In this document: positions 56,893 to 64,000 of the stretch, piece after piece
Layout of the letters: every line of letters starts with the position of its first letter
Numbering within the stretch: position 1 is the first letter of the stretch
Assembly: GCF_000015445.1 (NCBI RefSeq)
Contig: NC_008783.1
Span: forward strand, 1,115,001-1,179,000
Direction: 5' to 3'
Source: Bartonella bacilliformis KC583
GTDB taxonomy: Bacteria; Pseudomonadota; Alphaproteobacteria; Rhizobiales; Rhizobiaceae
Length of the DNA: 64,000 nt
Translations under genes and position numbers: made by a program
Notes under the pieces: generated by a model
Told to the model about the DNA's origin: nothing
The model's input: the letters and a program-made list of their open reading frames with translations, nothing else
The model's database searches: none

Positions 56893-59370
56893 ATGAATAA
56901 AAAAGCTCTTTTATTGTGCACAGCCGCTGTTACCATGGCGCTAATGAATTTTAATTTCAATGCAAATGCAAAAACTCTCGTTGTTGAAGATGGAAGAACA
57001 GAAAATGTTAGTGATGAAACCTATCAATCTACAAGCCCAGCCATGGAGGATAGCGCTATCTATGTAACCAATGGCACAGTTACCGGCACAAATATAACAC
57101 TAACGAGCGATAGAAACAGCACTGGTGTGTATGTAGATGGGGCTAACAGTAAAGTTGAAGTGAATAACATAACAATTACTGGTAAAATTACAACTACTGG
57201 TAAAATTACAACTGGTTTTTTCGTCACAGCTGGCGGCCAAGTCACAATAAATGGTGGCTCTATCAATGTAGGAGCGATAGGTATAGTCGCTTCTTCTAAC
57301 AATAATGTACAACAACCAACTCTTGTTACTCTCAATGATGTTAATATTACAGCGAATATAGGTCTTTACTCGTCCCATCAAAACACAAAAATCATCATGA
57401 ATGGAGGAACAGTTACTGGAAACATGTTCGCATTTTCCGCATCAACCGGCGGAACCATTGAAGTAACAGGGGTTTCTGCAGTAGCGGGTCAAATAGGTAT
57501 CGAGATTTCAGACGTTTCCAGTAAAGTAAATTTGACCAATACAAAGCTTATCGTAGAAAATGGCGTTGGCATTGGTGCTACTGGAAATATTGTCAGTGGC
57601 GAAGTGAACTTGAAAAATTCGGAAATCCGAGCCGATATTTTATTAAAATCTAGCACTTTTAATGAAAATCCCTCTAATTTTAAGCTGAAAACAGAAAACT
57701 CAATCTTAGAAGGAGGTGTGCAAGCTGAAGAACATGATAAAATATCTTTCGACCTCACCAACACAACGTGGTATTTAAAAATCAGTAATCAAAACAATGG
57801 TGCACTGTTTGATCTTCAAGACAGATCACGCTCGCAAATTTCTGAGCTCAAACTGAAAGATAGCAGCATTATTTTTAACGAACCCACGGGAGATGACTAT
57901 CAGACATTGGTTATTGGCTCTAAAAAATCAGCCTCATTTGTAGAAGAGACTAATAACGCAACCGCGACCTATATCGCAGAAGGCAATGCACAAATTCATT
58001 TAAATACTGAATGGAGTAATGGTGAAAAAATAGAAGATCAAAAAACCGATCGAGTTCTCATCAATGGCGATGTCTCAGGCACCACCATAGTTTATGTTAA
58101 ACTGAAAAATGATGGAGACGAAAGTAAAAGTGAAGAAGAAGATACACAAGAAAACACTTCTATTCCTCGCAATCAAAAAGGTGTTTCCTTGATTCAAGTC
58201 TCTGGAAAAGCTAATGAAAACTCTTTCAAATTAGCACATGGCTATACCACATTAAACAACACACCTTACAAATATATGCTCTATGCCTACGGAAAAAATT
58301 CCAGCAATGGGGTAGCCGATGCAGACCAAAATTTAGTTGGTGAGGGCGATGATTTCTGGGATTTCCGTTTACAAGAAGAATATATTGACCCTCATTCTGG
58401 TGTACAAGCTCTTGTCCCACAAACAGCAAGCTATTTAGTCTTGCCCAATGCCCTATTTTCTGCTGGCATCACCGATATGAATAATCAAAATACATTCCTA
58501 TCGAATAGGCGCTCAGTTCCTCTCTATATGATAGAGGATAAAAAGAACATCTTTCTCATATCTTCTTATAGCGATAGCCTCACCTTATCCTCTAACCGGA
58601 GTGCTTTAGAATATGGTTATGGCGCAGGTATGTATTATGCTGCCTTACAAGCAGGTTTAGCATTGACAACACTGGAACATAAAAATTCCACCACACTTTT
58701 TGGCCTTTTAGGCACCTATGGAGAACTGTCTTTTACGCCAAAGGATATGGAAGATTCTGACAAAAGTAAGCTGAATAAATGGTCACTTACCGCTTATGGC
58801 AGCACCCAATATAACAATGGAATATATTTGGATACGCTGTTATCTTATGGTATTTTAAACGGATATATCACCAATGCTCTCATTGGCAATACAGCCAAAT
58901 TGGACGGCACAAAGATTCTGAGCCTCTCCGCCACTATTGGAAAACCACTGCAAACCGGTGTTGAAAATCTTGCCTTCGAACCACAAGCACAACTTGCTTA
59001 CCAGCATTTGAGTTTTGACACTATTGCAGATATCGATGGCTTTGATGTTAAGGTAGGTTCGCCAGAACAATGGCTCATGCTTATCGGCGGGCGTTTAATC
59101 AAAACGATCAATTCAGTTGAAAAAAGAGAAGCTTTTTCTTTCTATAGCAAATTGAATCTCATAAAAACTTTTGGTGATGAAGGTTCACTATGGATTGGCG
59201 ATGAGTTTCAGCGTGACTCGATAGGATCTTTTATTGAAGGTGGAGTGGGCATGAGTGCACAATTGTCTCAACATGTCTCATTGCATAGCGATATAAGCCA
59301 TCGGCACAAGCTGCAAAAAGCAGGTATCTCAGGAAATAGCTTCTCTGCTGGAATGCGCTACCGTTTCTAA
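56893..59370 (+). CDS. Tandem autotransporter 2 (intact)
   Basis: The 825-residue protein is complete. It has a signal peptide (ALLLCTAAVTMALMNFNFNANA), a beta-helical passenger from KTLVVEDGRTENVSD to about residue 480, a linker with NSFKLAHGYTTLNNTPYKYMLYAYGK and DDFWDFRLQEEYID, and a barrel (about 505-825) ending ISGNSFSAGMRYRF. It is strongly similar to autotransporter 1 in passenger, linker and barrel but lacks the PDTG repeats. Similar proteins in Bartonella include the Iba and angiogenic BafA families; which applies cannot be settled here. GGGG lies about 8 nt before the ATG. Confidence 0.9.
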   Translation: MNKKALLLCTAAVTMALMNFNFNANAKTLVVEDGRTENVSDETYQSTSPAMEDSAIYVTNGTVTGTNITLTSDRNSTGVYVDGANSKVEVNNITITGKITTTGKITTGFFVTAGGQVTINGGSINVGAIGIVASSNNNVQQPTLVTLNDVNITANIGLYSSHQNTKIIMNGGTVTGNMFAFSASTGGTIEVTGVSAVAGQIGIEISDVSSKVNLTNTKLIVENGVGIGATGNIVSGEVNLKNSEIRADILLKSSTFNENPSNFKLKTENSILEGGVQAEEHDKISFDLTNTTWYLKISNQNNGALFDLQDRSRSQISELKLKDSSIIFNEPTGDDYQTLVIGSKKSASFVEETNNATATYIAEGNAQIHLNTEWSNGEKIEDQKTDRVLINGDVSGTTIVYVKLKNDGDESKSEEEDTQENTSIPRNQKGVSLIQVSGKANENSFKLAHGYTTLNNTPYKYMLYAYGKNSSNGVADADQNLVGEGDDFWDFRLQEEYIDPHSGVQALVPQTASYLVLPNALFSAGITDMNNQNTFLSNRRSVPLYMIEDKKNIFLISSYSDSLTLSSNRSALEYGYGAGMYYAALQAGLALTTLEHKNSTTLFGLLGTYGELSFTPKDMEDSDKSKLNKWSLTAYGSTQYNNGIYLDTLLSYGILNGYITNALIGNTAKLDGTKILSLSATIGKPLQTGVENLAFEPQAQLAYQHLSFDTIADIDGFDVKVGSPEQWLMLIGGRLIKTINSVEKREAFSFYSKLNLIKTFGDEGSLWIGDEFQRDSIGSFIEGGVGMSAQLSQHVSLHSDISHRHKLQKAGISGNSFSAGMRYRF

Positions 59371-59508
59371 AAATACCTTACGTATTTTTATCAATATATA
59401 AAGTACAATATGCACTAATTTCCACTTTACAAAAAATACGTAATAAGTTAAATGGCTTCCAGAGTTTTAAGGGGAGGAGAAAAAAAATGAATACTTAGGA
59501 GTGCGTAG

Positions 59509-62500
59509 GTGTTAAAAAAGAATATCTTATTATGTACAGTTGCTGGAACCTTGTTGTGTTCTAATTTTAATGTAGCTTTTGCTAGTGTCCCTGTGGATGA
59601 AATAAAACCAAACAGTTGGGAGAGAATAAAGACAGACGTACGAGTACAAGGTTTGTATGGTGCTGATGATCCAGGTAGGGTGGACTTTTTGGATGATCAG
59701 GCGAATTATGGATGGGGGATTGCGAAGAAGATAGAAAAGCTGCAGCGAGATGTATCTGCTTTTTCAAAGCAGATGTTAGACTTTGAACATCAGGTTAGTG
59801 ATCTTGCGCAAGGTAACGAAGGTAAAGCTTTGTTAAGACAAGAGCAAGATAGTATGAAGAATACGGTGCAAGCTTTGCAAGGTAGGGTGGAATACTTGAA
59901 AACTCAGCTTGATTCTGAGTTGCAAAAACAAAATGGACAAAAAGATCAATTGGAACAAAATAAAGTTGAGGTGAACAATTTTTTAGCTCGAGTGAAAGAC
60001 TTTCAAGATCAGATTAAATGGTTTGGTGATGTTCTGGCTAGCTATGATAGCGAAGCTGAATTAGCTGGTAATCCAGTTGGTGATTCTTCAATTGTAGTTT
60101 CTAATGTGGAATATCCAGGCCAAATTGTAACCATTAAAGATACAAAAATTCATGGAGAATTTCCTATGATCGTATCGGAGGGCGGTACAATTTACGGAGT
60201 GAATGTTAATACGTCCGAAGAAGCGATGGTCGCTTTGTCCAACTTAGGGGGTAGATTTGAACTGTATAATTCAGATATCAACGTCGCATGGCGTGAGAGT
60301 GCTGGTATCGTATTTGCGTCAAAAGATGCAAATGATCATGTAGTCAAATTAGTTAACACAAACATTCATGTTGAAGATGGTGTTGGTATCTTTGGATCCA
60401 CTTTTGGCGATGTAACAGGTCAAATCAGTCTTGAAAATTCAAAAATTAGCGCTGATATTTTGGTAAAAAAAGAAGATGCAAATCAATCCCCTCTTCATCT
60501 TACAATCACAGCTGATAATTCTGTCTTAAGAGGTGGAATAAGAACAGCCCTGGAAGAAAGAGCGAGTGTAAGAGCAGTCCTGGGAGAAAGAGAAGGAGTT
60601 AGAGATCCTCAAGATACTCAGACCGATCAACAAAGACAAGATGTTTTGAGCCTTCTTTTGCAACGAAACAGAGGGCAAAGAGTTCAGCTGGAAGCAGGAG
60701 CTTTAGAAGTTCAGAACAATCAGCAGGTAAATGGTGTTCAGCAAGTATTAGGAAATCCGGATATTAATGTGCAAGCACAAGCAAATCAGGATTCTACGCA
60801 AGTATCAGAGGCTTCGACTGTTGCTTTGGCGGTATCAGAAATTTCAGGTGAACCGACTTCTCAGCCAAGGCTAACAGTTTGGGATGCTCCGCAAGGAGTG
60901 ACAGTTTTGGGTCCTCGGGTAGAGCTTGCACCTCGGCAGCAGCAAGTAGATCCGAGTACTCAGACAGGAAGTACATCACTAAGCACAGTAAATTTAGATC
61001 TGCGTAATAACAGTAAGTGGTATTTAACGTTCAGTAAACACGAAATGGACGATGTAAGTTTGGAGTCTAAAGACGAAACACGGATTGAAAATAGAAAACG
61101 GCGGTTAAGTTCTGATCTTTCCTCTCTTAAGGTCCATGATAGTTCCGTTATTTTTGTTGAACCCAAAAGCAGTAATCATTACAAAACTTTGTATGTAGGG
61201 TTTGATAATCCTGAAAGGAATGTCTACGTTGCAAAGGGTGATGCAAGGTTGCTTATCAATGCTGAGTTAGATGATTCTAAAAAAATAGGAAATTTAAAGA
61301 GCGATCAGGTTATCGTTAGTGGGAATGTTATAGGTAACACTACGATTCATGTTCAAGACATGACAAACAGTGAGCTTGTTAAGCTTCCTAAGATTACTCA
61401 CAGACCTTCTATTTTAGCTGCATCTGAGGGAATTATCCCCTTGAATGAAAGAGGAGTTTCAGTTGTTCAGGTTTTTGGAACAGCAAAGGAGGATTCCTTT
61501 AAGCTAAGTGATCCATATATTACACTCGGTGGTTCGCCTTACAAATATGTGTTAAAAGCTTATGGGCCAGGATCACAACACGGGGAGTCTCGTGAAGCGG
61601 ACGTTAGTGCTGTGTATGACCTTCTTACAGCCAATTCTTCAGAAAGTCCTGCTTTTTGGGATTACCGCTTGCAAAATGAATATATTGACTCTGATAGATA
61701 TGTGAGCGCTATTGTACCGCAGGCTGCAAGCTATTTAGTGATGTCTAATGCTGTATTCTCTTCGGGATTGGCCGATGTAATCAATCACAACACGCTTATA
61801 ACGAGCATGCAGAAAAATCCTGTAGAAAAGAAAGGTGAGCAATTTGCTATCTCGCTCTCTTCTTATGGAAACAAATTGACCTTATCATCTGACCGTACTC
61901 CTTTTGATTACGGTTATCACGCAGATGTTAACTATGGTGCGTTGCAAGCAGGTTTGTCATTGGTTGAATGGGATAATAAAGATAGCATTACGCATTTCGG
62001 TCTTTTAGGGAATTATGGTCGCTTATTCTTCACTCCGAAGGATGTGCCTGATTCTGATGAAAGTAACCTGAATAAATGGTCAGTTGCAGTTTATAGTAGT
62101 ACGCAACACTATGATGGCTTTTATGCAAATGCACTTATATCCTATGGTATGATGAAAGGAACTATTACCAATGCTGTTATTGGTGATACAGCAACCATAG
62201 ATGACGCAAAAGCATGGAATATTTCTTTAGCTCTCGGTAAAAAAATTGATACCGAAGTTAAAGGGGTTAGATTTGAACCAGAAGCGCAGCTTGTTTATCA
62301 GGGTTTGAACTTTGAGACCATTTCAGACATTGATAAATTTGATGTTGATATGGATGACCCTCGTCAATGGTTGGTGCGTGTTGGTGGACGTGTAAGTAAG
62401 ATTATTCCTATGAATAATATTATTCCTATGGGTAATAAGAATGATTTTGTTTCGCTCTACACCAAACTACACCTCATTAAAACTTTTAGTGATAACAGTA

Positions 62501-62685
62501 CAATAACGATGGGTGATCAGTTCCATGTTGATTCTGTGGGATCTTCACTTGAAGGTGGATTGGGATTTGTTAGCGAATTTTCTAATTCTCTCTCTCTTCA
62601 CAGTGAGATCAGCTACCGGTGTGCATTGCAAAGATCTGGTACATCAGGAACTTCTTTTTCAGGTGGAATACGCTATCGTTTCTAA
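59509..62685 (+). CDS. Tandem autotransporter 3 with coiled-coil and Gln-rich insertions
   Basis: The 1058-residue protein starts with GTG (AGGAG 7 nt upstream). Signal peptide NILLCTVAGTLLCSNFNVAFA, then a predicted coiled coil at about residues 72-178 (KLQRDVSAFSKQMLDFEHQV...) not present in the two neighbours. Beta-helix blocks homologous to theirs follow (LVNTNIHVEDGVGIFG, ENSKISADILV), then a Gln/Val/Arg-rich segment (about 345-490), again homologous passenger (WYLTFSKHEM), and a barrel ending SGTSFSGGIRYRF. Codons use more G and T at third positions than autotransporters 1 and 2, suggesting a different origin. A strong terminator follows. Confidence 0.9.
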   Translation: MLKKNILLCTVAGTLLCSNFNVAFASVPVDEIKPNSWERIKTDVRVQGLYGADDPGRVDFLDDQANYGWGIAKKIEKLQRDVSAFSKQMLDFEHQVSDLAQGNEGKALLRQEQDSMKNTVQALQGRVEYLKTQLDSELQKQNGQKDQLEQNKVEVNNFLARVKDFQDQIKWFGDVLASYDSEAELAGNPVGDSSIVVSNVEYPGQIVTIKDTKIHGEFPMIVSEGGTIYGVNVNTSEEAMVALSNLGGRFELYNSDINVAWRESAGIVFASKDANDHVVKLVNTNIHVEDGVGIFGSTFGDVTGQISLENSKISADILVKKEDANQSPLHLTITADNSVLRGGIRTALEERASVRAVLGEREGVRDPQDTQTDQQRQDVLSLLLQRNRGQRVQLEAGALEVQNNQQVNGVQQVLGNPDINVQAQANQDSTQVSEASTVALAVSEISGEPTSQPRLTVWDAPQGVTVLGPRVELAPRQQQVDPSTQTGSTSLSTVNLDLRNNSKWYLTFSKHEMDDVSLESKDETRIENRKRRLSSDLSSLKVHDSSVIFVEPKSSNHYKTLYVGFDNPERNVYVAKGDARLLINAELDDSKKIGNLKSDQVIVSGNVIGNTTIHVQDMTNSELVKLPKITHRPSILAASEGIIPLNERGVSVVQVFGTAKEDSFKLSDPYITLGGSPYKYVLKAYGPGSQHGESREADVSAVYDLLTANSSESPAFWDYRLQNEYIDSDRYVSAIVPQAASYLVMSNAVFSSGLADVINHNTLITSMQKNPVEKKGEQFAISLSSYGNKLTLSSDRTPFDYGYHADVNYGALQAGLSLVEWDNKDSITHFGLLGNYGRLFFTPKDVPDSDESNLNKWSVAVYSSTQHYDGFYANALISYGMMKGTITNAVIGDTATIDDAKAWNISLALGKKIDTEVKGVRFEPEAQLVYQGLNFETISDIDKFDVDMDDPRQWLVRVGGRVSKIIPMNNIIPMGNKNDFVSLYTKLHLIKTFSDNSTITMGDQFHVDSVGSSLEGGLGFVSEFSNSLSLHSEISYRCALQRSGTSGTSFSGGIRYRF

Positions 62686-62712
62686 ACGATATCAAGTCAC
62701 CTTTATACAAGA

Positions 62713-62740
62713 GGCAGCACAGTGTGCTGCCTTTTTTTTT
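62713..62740 (+). terminator. Strong rho-independent terminator after autotransporter 3
   Basis: GGCAGCAC and GTGCTGCC form a perfect 8-bp GC-rich stem with a 3-nt loop, followed by nine T. It lies 27 bp past the stop. Confidence 0.93.
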
Positions 62741-62768
62741 AGATCTATATTCCACGAAAAAAGGTCTT

Positions 62769-63821
62769 TTATCGATGTAAGAAAGTCATCATACTTTGAC
62801 TATTATGATTCGCAATTGGCAATCTTTGAAGGCTAAGCTGTTTGCGTATTTCTAAAATAGAAAGGCGGATCGATGCAGCATCGCAGTTAGTATCAATCAA
62901 AGCTTGAGTGTCTGAATTGAGAGTCTGAATCAAGAGTTTCACACATGCTGGCTGAGTGTCAATTAAAGCAATTGCAAAATTTATTTTTTTTTCTGTAATC
63001 AAAATCGCAATAATTAAATACTGAACATTTTTTTGAAAACTATTAAAAAGAATCATTTGTGCTTCAAAAGATAACGAAGCAATTCCTTGTATAGTCACAA
63101 AATCCGTCATAGAAATATTATCTGTAATGACTTTAAACCGGGCTTTTGCTTGACTCCACGCGCCACTATCCCTTGTGCTTTCATCAACAGCTTTCTGAGC
63201 ATTGTTATAAATTGTTTCATTGGCCAATGAAGGATCCGCTACATAATATGCTTTTGCCTTTATAAGAGCGTCTTCTAATTTTTTAAAATCTTGATATGCT
63301 GTCTCAAAAATTTCTCGAGCTATCGAAAAATTCTCTGTTGTTCCTGTCTCAAAAATAGGTGTCAAAACACCTTGAGATATATCAATCGTACCGTTAGCAT
63401 CAACAACACCAAAATTGAATTCTGGACCACCAATTTCAATAATATCTGAGAACCCCTCACTTCTGTTATAAGAGGAAGGCACCCTGATTTTTATACCACC
63501 ATTGGTAAGAATATTGCTTTTCTTTAAAATAGACGCTCGAATAATATGAGAGATTTTTTTCACATTTTTTGCGATGGTTTCTTGCATTTTTGCAATATCT
63601 GCTGAGCCCTTTTCGCATGGATACACAATCGATTTTTGAATTTCGGCTAACAAATCTCTTGTAATATCGATAATAATTCTTGCCGTATTAACCTGCTCTC
63701 TGCTGAGTTGAAGAACATCAAGAACCGAAACCACTGTACCAATCTCATATTTTATCATGGATCCCATCGACCCATAGGTGACATCATCTGAGATACCGTC
63801 AAAACGTAAGTTTATTTCCAT
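62769..63821 (-). CDS. Highly diverged flagellin-like protein lacking the first D0 segment
   Basis: This is a 350-residue protein. Its C-terminus (DAASIRLSILEIRKQLSLQR followed by LPIANHNSQSMMTFLHR) aligns with the flagellin D0 end (usually ESTRLQALQTQQQLGIQALSIANxxSQNILxLFR). Its N-terminal part (ISDDVTYGSMGSMIKYEIGT...VLDVLQLSREQVNTA) aligns with the flagellin segment that begins about residue 40-45 (DDAAYWSIATTMRSD..., VQDALGLGAAKVDVA). The first 40 or so residues (SINTN...ALQSL, NRISTGL) are missing: an in-frame TAA lies three codons before the ATG, and no ribosome binding site is visible. It may be a decaying flagellin paralogue or a specialised non-filament protein. Confidence 0.7.
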   Translation of the reverse strand: MEINLRFDGISDDVTYGSMGSMIKYEIGTVVSVLDVLQLSREQVNTARIIIDITRDLLAEIQKSIVYPCEKGSADIAKMQETIAKNVKKISHIIRASILKKSNILTNGGIKIRVPSSYNRSEGFSDIIEIGGPEFNFGVVDANGTIDISQGVLTPIFETGTTENFSIAREIFETAYQDFKKLEDALIKAKAYYVADPSLANETIYNNAQKAVDESTRDSGAWSQAKARFKVITDNISMTDFVTIQGIASLSFEAQMILFNSFQKNVQYLIIAILITEKKINFAIALIDTQPACVKLLIQTLNSDTQALIDTNCDAASIRLSILEIRKQLSLQRLPIANHNSQSMMTFLHR

Positions 63822-64000
63822 ATGATTTTACGCTTCATTTAAATGATGATGGGATGGATGATTTACATATCAATAATCTTGTAGTGATTATGATATCCCC
63901 CAAAGAAAAATAAAGAGACTGTACGAACTATTCTTATACAAAGATTAGAATAATTTGTATAAATTTATAAAGTATATTTAGATTAAAATTATCAATTTAT
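63822..64000. other. Window end, upstream of the flagellin-like gene
   Basis: AT-rich; no gene seen. On the minus strand GGGGGATATCATAATCA (about 63885-63900) is the only G-rich site and is not in register with a flagellin-type start. Confidence 0.45.

Overview
The window looks like a chromosomal segment of a flagellated Bartonella (order Hyphomicrobiales). The basis is the AT-rich base composition, the rhizobial-type flagellar regulators (FtcR, FlbT, FlaF, MotC), and several large autotransporters of the kind found in this genus. The assignment rests on gene content read by eye, not on a database search.

Layout. 1-15.7 kb is mostly housekeeping: the end of a Zur/Fur regulator, an EmrA/EmrB-type efflux pair, an ornithine-decarboxylase-family enzyme with a long probable speF-type leader RNA, tRNA hydroxylase trhO, ferredoxin reductase fpr, alanine racemase, the glycine cleavage operon gcvT-gcvH-gcvP, and a LON-domain/Trm112 gene pair. 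15.7-20.6 kb holds no conventional intact gene. It contains seven very short ORFs (17-27 residues, all hydrophobic), each preceded by the same AT-rich stretch and an exceptionally G-rich ribosome binding site. Five of them form a tandem minus-strand array with a period of about 390 bp. A decayed copy of the LON/Trm112 junction and inverted repeats lie among them. This is the best candidate in the window for an undescribed system. 20.6-27.9 kb carries asd, a MetQ-MetN-MetI importer, a MaoC-type hydratase, a SAF-domain oxidoreductase and a creatininase-family protein.

28.2-33.8 kb is one very large autotransporter on the minus strand, split by a frame change at a seven-A run. 35.0-38.7 kb is a siderophore-type iron ABC importer operon, followed by tRNA-Gln. 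40.0-53.4 kb is a minus-strand flagellar block: fliF, a FliH-like gene, motB, motC, fliK, a lytic transglycosylase, ftcR, flgE, flgK, flgL, flaF, flbT, flgD and fliQ. It covers the MS ring, stator accessories, hook, hook-filament junction, flagellin regulators and part of the export gate. No flhA or fliR follows fliQ here. 53.9-62.7 kb has three tandem homologous autotransporter genes on the plus strand. The first is out of frame at a G7 tract inside a 15-bp repeat array, and the third carries a coiled-coil and a Gln-rich insertion absent from its neighbours. The last gene, on the minus strand, is a strongly diverged flagellin-like protein lacking the usual N-terminal segment.

Surface variation is the recurring theme: homopolymer frameshifts, tandem repeats and paralogous barrels lie close to a motility island. 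The tiny-peptide arrays are a separate, repeat-driven region.
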